A DNA stretch of 64,000 nucleotides from Solirubrobacteraceae bacterium. GTDB taxonomy: Bacteria > Actinomycetota > Thermoleophilia > Solirubrobacterales > Solirubrobacteraceae. The translations under genes and the position numbers were made by a program. Shown here one piece after another: positions 9,169-17,397 of the stretch. The stretch spans positions 1 through 64,000 of the forward strand of contig JAUJPF010000020.1 of NCBI GenBank assembly GCA_030447275.1. The letters run 5' to 3'. Within the stretch, counting starts at the first letter, position 1, and each line of letters opens with the position of its first letter. The notes beneath the pieces were generated by a model. That model worked only from the letters and a program-made list of their open reading frames with translations, did not search any database and had not been told where the DNA came from.

Positions 9169-10445
9169 ACGGCGACAGCAGGAGTTGCGTCCCGCCGCCG
9201 CGCTCCCAGCATGTCAGCTACTGCGCGGCCGACAGCTGCTCCGAGCAACGGCGGGACGGCGTTCCCGACCTGGCGGTAACGAGAGTGCCTGGCGCCGTTT
9301 TTGAGCTGACCCAGCGTCCCGGGAGGCGCCGTGGTGAAGTGGAACGTGTCCGGGAAGCTCTGGATCCGTGCGGCTTCCCGGACGGAGAGCCCGCGGGGGA
9401 CGCTGTAGTGGTAGGCGAAGTCGGCCTTCGTGTTGGCGGTCCAAGCTAGCCAGTCGGGATGCAACCGTCGGTAGGCGTAGTAGTGCCGCCGCGCTAACCG
9501 CTCGCCGTTGCCGGCCGGGCCCCACTTTCTCTCTCCGAGATGGCGGACCATCAGGCGTTCCGGCAGGTCGTAGACGTTGCCTCCCGGCGGGATGGCCTCA
9601 AGCCGCGCGACTGTGTCGTCGCGGATCCGCGAGGGGGCGTGGTCTTGCGGGCCGGCGCTGCGAACGCGCATCGCGCGCTGGAAGGCCGATGCCGGCTCCG
9701 TCGTGTACTCGTCGCCGGGCAGGACAAGGTCGCTGAGCGCTTGGGCGGCCGTGACAGCCCGCGCGTCGTCGGGATTGCGCAGCACCTCGGCCCAGTACGC
9801 GCGCTGCTCATCGGGGCGGAGGCCGCCGCATTGGCCGTTCCGCAGCAGTCGCGTGATCCCGGTCCCCGCCGGCAACTCTGGCGCGCCGAGACCGCGCTTC
9901 ACGCCGATGAAGACCAGTCGCGGACGGCGCTGGGGCGCGCCGAAGTCGCCCGCATCAAGCACCCCCGACGTCACGTCGTACTCACCGTCGAGGGACAGGT
10001 CCTCTTCGATCTGCTGTCGAACTGCGCCCCCCTTCAGCTGATCCATGCCAGGCACGTTCTCTAGCACCAGAGCCCTGGGGAGCAAGACCGACAGTAGATC
10101 GACGAACTCTCGGTACAGGCGGTTTCGCGGGTCGGCGAGCAGCCGGTCGTGGTTGCGCATCTGGCTGAACGCCTGACACGGCGGGCCTCCAGCCAGCAGG
10201 TCAAGTTCGCCGTCGACGGCATCGATGACCACCTCTCGGTTCTCGCGGTTCGTGAGATCGCCCTCAACGAGCCGTGTCGTCGGGAAGTTCAGGCGGTACG
10301 TCGCGCAGACGTCAGGATCATGGTCGGCTGCGGCAAGAACATCGAATCCGGCCTGCTCCAGGCCGCAGCTCAGCCCGCCGGCTCCTGCGAAGAGGTCGAC
10401 TGCGGTCAGGGGAGAGCGGACGGCGTCCATCGCTGCCGCCACCAT
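9165..10445 (-). CDS. DNA (cytosine-5) methyltransferase
   Basis: The motifs of C5 methyltransferases appear in order: I DLFAGAGGLSCGLEQAGF (17-34), IV GGPPCQAFS with the catalytic Cys at residue 90, VI LENVPG (129-133), VIII PQRRPR near 172, and X YRQVGNAVPP near the C-terminus. The variable region between VIII and IX, which reads the DNA target, is about 150 residues long. ATG 10445 is used here; ATG 10430 is equally possible because TATGGT, a -10-like hexamer, overlaps the first. The enzyme protects host DNA from the downstream restriction protein, and Vsr repairs its deamination products. No controller (C) protein gene is present. Confidence 0.92.
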   Translation of the reverse strand: MVAAAMDAVRSPLTAVDLFAGAGGLSCGLEQAGFDVLAAADHDPDVCATYRLNFPTTRLVEGDLTNRENREVVIDAVDGELDLLAGGPPCQAFSQMRNHDRLLADPRNRLYREFVDLLSVLLPRALVLENVPGMDQLKGGAVRQQIEEDLSLDGEYDVTSGVLDAGDFGAPQRRPRLVFIGVKRGLGAPELPAGTGITRLLRNGQCGGLRPDEQRAYWAEVLRNPDDARAVTAAQALSDLVLPGDEYTTEPASAFQRAMRVRSAGPQDHAPSRIRDDTVARLEAIPPGGNVYDLPERLMVRHLGERKWGPAGNGERLARRHYYAYRRLHPDWLAWTANTKADFAYHYSVPRGLSVREAARIQSFPDTFHFTTAPPGTLGQLKNGARHSRYRQVGNAVPPLLGAAVGRAVADMLGARRRDATPAVAV

Positions 10446-10779
10446 AGGTGCCAGAGCGGAAGGAAACGGTTCGGCGCCGCGCGCCCGGAAGCTCGCGCAG
10501 GGCTAAGTCACGCGGGGCTCGGCCTTGACCGCAGCCCCTGGTTCAGATGCTCGGGCGCCGCGGCGGGCGGGTGTCGGGACGTCGGGCTGGGCGAGGCCTC
10601 GCCTAGGTGCGGCCGTGCGCTGGGGGACGGTGGCGCGTCCGCATACGCGCCGGCCACCGCACGCGCCCCAGCGAGGTCCGCATCGCAACCCCAGCGACCG
10701 AGACCCACGCCGCCGGAACCGCCCGCTGGCGGAGGCCCCTTGCGCATCGCCCCCTCCAGTAGCCAAACTTCCCGTGGCG
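10446..10779. other. non-coding stretch at the right edge of the defence island
   Basis: I support no gene in these 334 bp; frames here are open only because of GC richness. The stretch must hold the methyltransferase promoter (minus strand) and the promoter for the small membrane protein. A perfect 14-bp palindrome lies at 10590-10603. No tRNA, integrase or direct repeat marking an attachment site was seen. Confidence 0.6.
10590..10603. repeat. 14-bp perfect palindrome GGCGAGGCCTCGCC
   Basis: The palindrome has no spacer and lies about 150 bp upstream of the methyltransferase start and 177 bp upstream of the small membrane gene. It could bind a dimeric regulator. At this GC content chance palindromes of this length do occur. 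Confidence 0.3.
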
Positions 10780-11139
10780 ATGTCCGGTCTGCCGCTCGCG
10801 ATCAAGGCGGCCGTCACCGTCCTCATGGTGGTGAGCATCTGGCGTGCCCTCTACGGCCCGCCGCCCGACCAGCGCGACGTGACCATCGCCCGCCTCTGGG
10901 GCGCGACCTCCGCCGTCCTCTACGCGGGCGCGATCTTCGCCCTCGCCGACGAGCGCTCCGGAGCCTGGCTGCTGCTCATCGCCGGCGTCGTCGCGCTGTG
11001 CCTGGCGTTCTGGCACGCCCGCGGCGACGACCCGGGCGACGATCCCGGAGACGACCCCGGAGACGACACCGGCCCGCTCGACTGGGACCGCTTCGACCGC
11101 GCGCGACGCGAGTGGGAACGACCGCGCGTCCCGGCGTAG
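10780..11139 (+). CDS. small three-helix membrane protein with a GDDP-repeat linker
   Basis: ATG 10780 gives a 119-aa protein (MSGLPLAIKAAV...). Three hydrophobic helices are seen at about residues 4-24, 38-58 and 64-81, so the frame upstream of this ATG, which is Arg/Pro-rich noise, was left out. After the last helix comes an Asp/Gly/Pro repeat (four 12-bp DNA units) and a charged tail rich in Trp and Arg. I do not recognise a family. It stands alone between the defence island and glpD. Confidence 0.6.
   Translation: MSGLPLAIKAAVTVLMVVSIWRALYGPPPDQRDVTIARLWGATSAVLYAGAIFALADERSGAWLLLIAGVVALCLAFWHARGDDPGDDPGDDPGDDTGPLDWDRFDRARREWERPRVPA
11023..11070 (+). repeat. 12-bp tandem repeat (4 units) encoding GDDP
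   Basis: Four imperfect units of GGCGACGACCCG-type sequence encode Gly-Asp-Asp-Pro three times and Gly-Asp-Asp-Thr once, inside the small membrane protein gene. It is probably a flexible acidic linker whose copy number can vary between strains. Confidence 0.85.
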
Positions 11140-11148
11140 CAGCGGCTG

Positions 11149-11244
11149 ATGCCGGTCGAGGCCGCAGTCGAGCACCGGACGCTGCGGGCGGACGACGAAG
11201 ACCCCGAGTACCTGTGGCGGATGGAGGCCTACGCCGGAGGGTGA
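11149..11244 (+). CDS. possible 31-aa peptide (or readthrough extension) after the membrane protein
   Basis: ATG 11149 opens 31 codons ending in TGA 11242-11244, in the same frame as the preceding gene and directly after its TAG (11137-11139). The peptide has a plausible composition (EDPEYLWRMEAYAGG) but no Shine-Dalgarno. It may be a short independent ORF, an extension lost through a stop mutation, or chance. Confidence 0.2.
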   Translation: MPVEAAVEHRTLRADDEDPEYLWRMEAYAGG

Positions 11245-11255
11245 CCGGCCCCGGC

Positions 11256-11261
11256 TAGGCT
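11256..11261 (+). promoter_or_regulatory. TAGGCT -10-like box before glpD
   Basis: TAGGCT precedes ATG 11273 by 11 bases and no Shine-Dalgarno is present, which suggests a very short or absent leader. Confidence 0.3.
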
Positions 11262-11272
11262 GCGCACCCGCG

Positions 11273-12949
11273 ATGATCGCCCGACAGGACGCCCTCCAGG
11301 CCCTCGCCGCCGACCACTTCGACATCGTCGTCATCGGCGGCGGGATCACCGGCGCGGGCGTCGCCCTCGACGCCGCCACCCGCGGCTACAGCGTCGCCCT
11401 CGTCGAGAGGGCCGACTACGCCAGCGGGACGTCCAGCCGGTCCTCCAAGCTCGTCCACGGCGGCCTGCGCTACCTCCAGAACTTCGACCTCGGCCTCGTA
11501 CGGGAAGCGCTGCTCGAGCGCCAGCTCATGGTCCAGCTCGCGCCGCACCTCGTGCACCCGCTGCCGCTCGTCGTCCCCGCCTTCGACAACCAGCGCCCCG
11601 ACCGCACCGTCGGCGCCGGCCTGCACCTCTACGACGTGATGAGCGTCGACAAGCTGCGCAGCCGCCGCCCGCGCCGCCTCCGCCGCCAGGAGGCCGAGCC
11701 GGCCGAGTGGAGCCCCGACCGCCACCGCACGATCGACGGCGACGAGGTCGTCCGTCTCATCCCCGCGCTCGAAGGCCGCAAGCCCACCGCGGGCTACCTC
11801 TTCTACGACTGCCAGACCGACGACAGCCGCCTCGTCTTCACCGTCCTCGGCGAGGCCGAGCGCTTCGGGACGGTCATGGCCAACGGCGTCGAGGTCCTCG
11901 AGCTGTGCGAGGAGCAGGGGCGCGCCGCCGGCGTCTCGGTCCGCGACGTCCACTCGGGCGAGGCGTTCACGATCCGCGCCGACAACGTCGTCAACGCCAC
12001 GGGCGTCTGGGCCGACCGCATCCGCCCCGAGGAGCTCCACGACGAAGCCGAGGTCCCGCGGATCCGCCCCAGCCGCGGCACCCACATCACGCTGCGCCAC
12101 GAGGACCTGCCACTCGTGGCCGGCGCGATCGTCCCCGCCGCCGGCGGTCGCTCGATCTTCGCGCTGCCGTGGCTCGGCCGCACGCTGATCGGGACCACCG
12201 ACAAGGACTACGACGGCGACAGCCTCGACCACATCCCGGCCTCCGGCGAGGACGTCGACTACCTGCTCGAGGCGTCCAACGCGTTCTTCGGGACCGCCCT
12301 CGACGCGGGCCACATCACGGGCGCGTACGCCGGCGTCCGGCCGCTCATCAGCACCGGCGACCCCAAGAAGTCGGTCGACATCTCGCGCAAGGCCGAGCTG
12401 TACGAGACCTCGAGCGGGATGATCACGATCACCGGCGGCAAGCTCACGACCTGGCGGCGGATGGCGAAGCTGGCCGTCGACCGGATGGTCGAGCGCGACA
12501 ACCGCGACGCCCCGTGCCGCACGCACGAGATCCCGCTCGGCTACGCCATCGCGCCGGACGACCTGCCACGGATCGAGGGCGTCCCCGAGCACGCCTACGG
12601 GGCGCTCGCCGGCCGCTACGGCCACGCCGCCCACGACGTCCTGCGCGTCGCCGAGGAGCGCGGGGAGCTGGCCCAGCCGATCGTCCCCGGGCTGCCCGAC
12701 CTGCTCGCCGAAGCGGCGCACGCCGCCCGCAAGGAGCAGGTCACGAGCGTCGGCGACGTCCTCTTCCGGCGCACCCGCCTGGGGCTCCTTGCCGCCCGCG
12801 AGCTCCAGGAGGATCCGGAGAAGGTCCGCCGCGTCGCCGAGGCCGCCGGCCGCGAGCTGGGATGGGACGAGCGCCGCGTCGACGCCGAGGTCGAGGGCTT
12901 CGCCGCCGAGGCCGCGGCCGAGGGCAGCGTCGTCACCCGGGCCACCTAA
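11273..12949 (+). CDS. glpD: glycerol-3-phosphate dehydrogenase (FAD-dependent)
   Basis: This 558-aa enzyme oxidises sn-glycerol 3-phosphate to dihydroxyacetone phosphate and delivers electrons to the membrane quinone pool. The FAD-binding motif DIVVIGGGITGAGVALDAA (17-35) and the second signature SGTSSRSSKLVHGGLRYL (51-68) are present. ITGGKLTTWRRMAK near residue 385 and the C-terminal helical domain with EQVTSVGDVLFRRTRLG near 487 are diagnostic of GlpD rather than other DAO-family oxidases. It is a stand-alone gene; glpK and glpF are not in the window. Length is normal. Confidence 0.95.
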   Translation: MIARQDALQALAADHFDIVVIGGGITGAGVALDAATRGYSVALVERADYASGTSSRSSKLVHGGLRYLQNFDLGLVREALLERQLMVQLAPHLVHPLPLVVPAFDNQRPDRTVGAGLHLYDVMSVDKLRSRRPRRLRRQEAEPAEWSPDRHRTIDGDEVVRLIPALEGRKPTAGYLFYDCQTDDSRLVFTVLGEAERFGTVMANGVEVLELCEEQGRAAGVSVRDVHSGEAFTIRADNVVNATGVWADRIRPEELHDEAEVPRIRPSRGTHITLRHEDLPLVAGAIVPAAGGRSIFALPWLGRTLIGTTDKDYDGDSLDHIPASGEDVDYLLEASNAFFGTALDAGHITGAYAGVRPLISTGDPKKSVDISRKAELYETSSGMITITGGKLTTWRRMAKLAVDRMVERDNRDAPCRTHEIPLGYAIAPDDLPRIEGVPEHAYGALAGRYGHAAHDVLRVAEERGELAQPIVPGLPDLLAEAAHAARKEQVTSVGDVLFRRTRLGLLAARELQEDPEKVRRVAEAAGRELGWDERRVDAEVEGFAAEAAAEGSVVTRAT

Positions 12950-12967
12950 GCTGCGCTACTTCGCAGC
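12950..12967 (+). terminator. short hairpin after glpD
   Basis: GCTGCG (12950-12955) pairs perfectly with CGCAGC (12962-12967) across CTACTT, directly after the glpD stop. It is a six-pair stem without a T-run, so termination is only a possibility. Confidence 0.3.
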
Positions 12968-13023
12968 GGCGGCCGTGTTCTGAGTCGGTCGCCCGAGCCC
13001 CCGTCGGAGGAACCGCCCTGCCC

Positions 13024-14856
13024 ATGCGTCGCCGTCTGATCCCCGCCTTCGCCCTTGCCGCCCTCGCGCTGCCGTCCAGCGCGGGCGCCGCGTGGTTCCC
13101 GGCCGAGTCGATCGACGGGCCGAGCGCGGACATCGTGTCGGTCGCCGACGTCGAGGTCGCCCGCGAGGGCATGGCCGCCGTCGCCTACCTCAAGCGCGAC
13201 GCCGGCCTCGAGCACCTCTTCCTCGCGCGGATGGTCGGCGGCGGCTGGGAGACGCCGGTCCGCATCGACAACGGCATCGTCTCCGCCGCGTCGCAGCCGG
13301 TGATCGCCGGCGCCAACCCCGACCGCCTCGCGGCGGCATGGATCAGCGGAGGCACGCTGTTCGCCGCGGTCCGCCCGCGGGGCGCGCCAGGCTTCGGCGC
13401 CCCGCGCGTGATCGCCGAGGGCGGCGTGAGCAACCCGGACATCGGGATGTCGATCAACGGCGCGACGTACATCTCGTACACGCAGAACGGCGACGTGAAG
13501 GTCGCCCGCGCCTCCCGCGACAGCCAGGACTTCGCCGTCATCCCGGCGCCGCTCGACTTCGACCCCGCGCGTGACGCCGGCGGCGGCAGCGACAGCCGCT
13601 CGCGCATCGCCGTCAGCGCCGACGGCAGCGCCGTCGCCGTGTGGGGCGAGCGCGGCTCCGACGGGCGCAACCACGTCTTCGGCCGCCGGATCTTCGAGGT
13701 TCGTCTCTCGACGGCGATCGAGGACCTCTCTCTCAGCGAGTTCGAGGGCCAGCGCGCGACCGACGCCGACCGGCCCGAGATCGACATCGAGGACGACTCG
13801 AGCTTCGCCCAGGTGGCCTTCCGCCAGCAGCTGGCCGAGGGCGGGCCGCGCGTGATCGGGCGCCGCCTCGTCGGCTCGCAGTTCGACCCGCCGTTCCCGA
13901 TCGACGCCGGCGTGCCGTCCAGCGCCGGGCGGATCACGCTGACCGGCCGCGGCGAGGGCATCACCGCCGCGCAGGGCACCGACAACCGCGTGCACGGCGC
14001 GGCGATCTGGAACAACAAGCTCGACCGCATGCAGCGCTGGGACGCCGACCCGAGCGGGATCCCGCCGCGCCCCGTCCCGCTGGCCGGCGAGAACGAGAAC
14101 GGCGCGCTCGTGTGGTTCGACGGCACGGGCACCGGCGACGCGACCGTCCGCGGCAGGCGCTTCGACGACATCCAGACCCTCACCCTCGAGCCCGAGGCGA
14201 CGCTGAGCAACCCGGCCTTCGGCGCGATCGACGTCGACGCCGGGCTCGCCGGCGGCTCCACCCGCGTCTCCGACCACGTCGTCGCGTTCGTCCAGGGCTC
14301 GGCGACCGAGCGGCGCCTCGTCGTCGCGGTCAACGACGACCCGCCGGCCCGGCCGCTCGGGCAGAACACCACGAACAAGCGCCGGCTCGAGCGCTTCAAG
14401 TGGGCGTCGGCCCGCGACCTGTGGGGCCCGATCACCTACCGCGTGTTCGTCGACGGGCGCCAGATCGCCGAGACGGGCGAGACGGCGCTGCCGTACCGCC
14501 CCGGCCTGGTCGGCGACGGCAGGCACTCGTGGAACGTCATCGCGATCGACCGGCGCGGCCAGCAGACCGCCGGCCCGCGCCGCACGATCCGGGTCGAGAA
14601 CACGCCGCCGGTGTTGCGCGCCTCGATCGGCCGCCGCGGCCGGTCGGTGTCGGTCCGCGTCCGCCGCTTCTCCGACCGCGGGGCCGGCGCGAGCGGCATC
14701 AACCGCATCGTCGTGAGCTTCGGCAACGGCCGCCGCGTGCAGATCGGCCGCCGCACGCGGTACACGTATCCGAACGGCGGCAGCTACACGCTGCGGATCA
14801 TCGGCGTCGACAAGGCCGGCACCCGCACCGAGATCAGGCGCGAGCTGCGCCTCTAG
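13024..14856 (+). CDS. secreted protein with repeated beta-strand units and Ig-like C-terminus
   Basis: The 610-aa protein has a Sec signal peptide (MRRRLIPAFALAALALPSSA, cleavage near AGA-AW). GGAGGAA at about 13006-13012 supports ATG 13024. Residues 25-440 contain recurring units of the VARAS, AAWIS and VAVWGER kind, as in proteins with beta-propeller-like blades. From about 445 come two Ig/fibronectin-like segments: YRVFVDGRQIAETGE, and TPPVLRASI followed by VVSFGNGRRV. I do not recognise a specific family; extracellular binding or structural roles are plausible. It is transcribed alone or with folP three bases downstream. Confidence 0.7.
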   Translation: MRRRLIPAFALAALALPSSAGAAWFPAESIDGPSADIVSVADVEVAREGMAAVAYLKRDAGLEHLFLARMVGGGWETPVRIDNGIVSAASQPVIAGANPDRLAAAWISGGTLFAAVRPRGAPGFGAPRVIAEGGVSNPDIGMSINGATYISYTQNGDVKVARASRDSQDFAVIPAPLDFDPARDAGGGSDSRSRIAVSADGSAVAVWGERGSDGRNHVFGRRIFEVRLSTAIEDLSLSEFEGQRATDADRPEIDIEDDSSFAQVAFRQQLAEGGPRVIGRRLVGSQFDPPFPIDAGVPSSAGRITLTGRGEGITAAQGTDNRVHGAAIWNNKLDRMQRWDADPSGIPPRPVPLAGENENGALVWFDGTGTGDATVRGRRFDDIQTLTLEPEATLSNPAFGAIDVDAGLAGGSTRVSDHVVAFVQGSATERRLVVAVNDDPPARPLGQNTTNKRRLERFKWASARDLWGPITYRVFVDGRQIAETGETALPYRPGLVGDGRHSWNVIAIDRRGQQTAGPRRTIRVENTPPVLRASIGRRGRSVSVRVRRFSDRGAGASGINRIVVSFGNGRRVQIGRRTRYTYPNGGSYTLRIIGVDKAGTRTEIRRELRL

Positions 14857-14858
14857 CG

Positions 14859-15722
14859 GTGGCGCCCCGCCGCACGCTGCGCGCCGGCTCGCGGACCTGC
14901 GAGCTCGGCGCCCGCCCGTGGCTGATGGGCGTCGTCAACGCGAGCCCCGACTCGTTCTCGGGCCCCGGGGGGGACGTGGAGGGAGCGGACATCGTCGATG
15001 TGGGCGGCGAGTCGGCGATCACCGGCCGGCCGCCGGTGGGCGTCGAGGAGGAGCTCGCCCGCGCCCTGCCGGTCGTGGAGCGCTATGCGAGCGCGGGGGC
15101 GCTCGTATCGGTCGACACGTACAAGCCGGCCGTCGCCGAGGCGGCGATCGCGGCCGGGGCGGCGATGGTCAACGACGTCAGCGGCCTGCGCCACCCCGCG
15201 CTCGCCGACGTCTGCGCGCGCACCGGCGCGGCGCTCGTCGTCATGCACACCCGCGCGGCGCCGAAGGAGCGCCTCCAGCACCCGGACGCCTACGACGACG
15301 TGGTGGCCGACGTCGTCGCCTTCCTCGAGGAGCGCGTGCAGGTGGCCCTCGACCACGGCGTCGCGCGCGAGCAGATCCTCGTCGACCCCGGTCCCGACTT
15401 CGCGAAGACGCCGGCGCAGACCGTCGCCGTCCTGCGCCGCCTCGACGCCGTGCACGAGCTCGGCTTCCCGCTGCTGCTGGCGATCTCGCGCAAGGACTTC
15501 ATCGGCGCGCTCACCGGCCGCTCGCCGGCCGAGCGCGGCGCCGGCACCTTGGCCGCGCTCGCGCACGGCGCCGACGCCGGGGCGCACGTCTTGCGTGTCC
15601 ACGACGTCGCCGCCGCCTCCGACTTCCTCGCTGTGCGCGCGGCGCTGCGCGGCGACCGCGAGGTTCCCTCAGACCTCGCGCTCGCCGACGAGCTGCGCCG
15701 CGAGCCGCCTAGTAGCGGCTGA
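14859..15722 (+). CDS. folP: dihydropteroate synthase
   Basis: The enzyme joins p-aminobenzoate to 6-hydroxymethyl-dihydropterin pyrophosphate in folate synthesis. Family motifs are GVVNASPDSFSG (near residue 25), DIVDVGGESAITGRPPVGVEEE (split, near 44), VSVDTYKPAVAEAA (near 82), VNDVSG, VVMHT, DPGPDFAKT and AISRKDFIG. The usual 15-20 residues between PDSFS and the GADI-DxGGES strand are missing, so this loop and helix are shorter than in typical enzymes. GTG 14859 lies three bases after the preceding stop. The rest of the folate pathway is not in the window. Confidence 0.85.
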   Translation: MAPRRTLRAGSRTCELGARPWLMGVVNASPDSFSGPGGDVEGADIVDVGGESAITGRPPVGVEEELARALPVVERYASAGALVSVDTYKPAVAEAAIAAGAAMVNDVSGLRHPALADVCARTGAALVVMHTRAAPKERLQHPDAYDDVVADVVAFLEERVQVALDHGVAREQILVDPGPDFAKTPAQTVAVLRRLDAVHELGFPLLLAISRKDFIGALTGRSPAERGAGTLAALAHGADAGAHVLRVHDVAAASDFLAVRAALRGDREVPSDLALADELRREPPSSG

Positions 15723-15868
15723 CGGTCCTCTTCGGCTTCTTGGCCTTCGCGGCGGGCGGATCTGGCCGGCTGGGGATCGAAGCGGATGATGCGCTCGGCG
15801 GCGGAGGCCGGGGCGACGGCGACGAGCGTCGCGGCGAGCGCGAGCAGCGATCAGGCGGCGCGAGACAT
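15709..15868 (-). CDS. small secreted basic peptide, frame-broken, antisense to the folP end
   Basis: On the minus strand GGGAAGG stands just before ATG 15868. Across frames one can follow MSRRLIA, then LALAATLVAVAPASAAE (a Sec signal peptide with an AxA site), then RIIRFDP, and finally PPAAKAKKPKRTVSRY ending at 15709. About 55 residues result, with a strongly basic tail. At least two single-base frame changes are needed. Its last 14 bp overlap the folP 3' end. No family is recognised. Confidence 0.35.
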
Positions 15869-16025
15869 GCCTTCCCGAACGTGCGGGACGCCACGAACTT
15901 GCTCTCTGTGGGGAGGAATCGCCGCCGCGCGCGCTAATGTCGCCAGCACACCGGCGAATCGCCGGTCGCTGTCGCAACGCGGCCGGATGCCGAACGATTC
16001 CAGCGTCCCCCCCAGGAGGATCCCC

Positions 16026-17397
16026 ATGGCCGTTCTCTCTCGCGACGCCCTCGAGGGCAGCCCGCTCGCAGACCTTCACGTGCTCGCCCGCGAGCTCGGC
16101 ATCGACGGCTTCCGCCGTCTGCGCAAGGCCGAGATCGTCGAGGCGATCATCGCCCGCCAGGCCGGCGAGGAGCCGGCCGCCGCCTACGACGCCGACGCGG
16201 CCGAGGCGGTCGAGGCCGGCGACGAGGTCGACGCCGACCTCGCCGCTCCGGTCTCCACGCCCGACGACCACGAGGACGAGGACGACGCGCCGCGGCGCCG
16301 CAGCCGGCGCGGCGGACGCCGCCGCCGCGGGAGCGCGCAGGCCGACGACGGCGACGCCACCGAGGCGGTCGCCGAGGCCGACGACTCCGACGACGACGAG
16401 GAGCGCCCCGCGCGCCGCTCGCGCGGCGGCCGGGGCGGCGCGCGGGCGCCGCGACGCCGACGCCGACCGCGGCGGCGACGCCGACGAGGCCGAGGACGTC
16501 ACCGCCGAGGGCACCGTCGAGCTGCTCGGCAACGGCTCGGGCTTTTTGCGCATCAGCCCGCCGGACCCCTCCGACGACGACGTCTACATCTCCGCCGCGC
16601 AGGTCCGCCGCTGCGAGCTCGTGACCGGCGACCGCGTCGCCGGCCCGGTGCGCGCGCCGCGGCGCTCGGAGCGCTACCCGTCGCTCGTCCGCGTCGACAC
16701 GATCAACGGCCGCTCGGCCGACGAGGTCGCCGAGGGGACGCCGTTCGACGAGCTGCCCGCCGCGTTCCCGAACGAGCGCCTGGCGCTCGGCTCCGACGAC
16801 GCGACGCTCAAGGCGATCGAGTGGCTCACGCCGATCGGGCGCGGCTCGCGCGCGACGATCGTCGGCGGCGCCCGCGCCGGCAAGACCGAGGCGCTGCGGC
16901 GGCTGGCCGGCGCGTTGTCGGCGCAGGAGGACCTCGAGGTGTCGGTCGTCCTCGCCGGCGTCCGGCCCGAGGAGGTCTCTGTGTGGCGCGAGGCCGGGGT
17001 GGAGGCGGCGACGACGCTGACCCTCGCCGCGTCGCCCGACGCGCAGGCGCAGGCCATCGAGCGTGCGGTCGACACCGCGAAGCGCGTCGCCGCGCGCGGC
17101 GGCAACGCGGTCGTGCTCGTGGACACGCTCAGCTACGTCGACGCCCGGGCGGCGCGGCGGATCCTCGCGCCCGCGCGCAACATCGTCGACGGTGGGTCGC
17201 TGACGATCGTCGCCACGGCGGACCTGCCGCTCGGCGGCGAGACCACGGTGATCGCCCTCGACGCGACGCTGACGTCGACCGGGCGCCTGCCGGCGCTCGA
17301 CCTCGTCGGCAGCGGCGCGCTGCGGCCGGAGCTGCTGGTCGGCGAGGCGGGCGCCGACGCGATCGCGCAGGCGCGCGCCGCCGCGCTCAGCGGCTAA
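16026..17397 (+). CDS. Rho-family protein lacking the catalytic Glu and RNA-translocation loops; one frameshift
   Basis: AGGAGGA at 16014-16020 gives a strong start at ATG 16026. Order of parts: Rho N-terminal SAP-like helix pair (LADLHVLARELGIDGFRRL, 15-33); a long acidic then Arg-rich linker (about 55-155); the Rho cold-shock RNA-binding domain (GNGSGFLRI, DDVYISAAQVRR); then a RecA-like ATPase with Walker A GGARAGKTEAL and Walker B VVLVDTLSY. The canonical LLIDERPEEV is VVLAGVRPEEV, so the catalytic Glu (E. coli E211) is replaced. The ~35-residue Q- and R-loop region between Walker B and the ARN-GGSLTI strand is reduced to ~15 residues, and the last ~45 residues of Rho are absent. A frame change at about 16425-16460 must be corrected. 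It is probably a specialised RNA-binding paralogue rather than a working terminator. Confidence 0.75.

Noticed and set aside
16026-17397. Canonical transcription termination factor rho
   Set aside because: The overall family is clear, but loss of the catalytic Glu, both RNA loops and the C-terminal ~45 residues argues against naming it rho.
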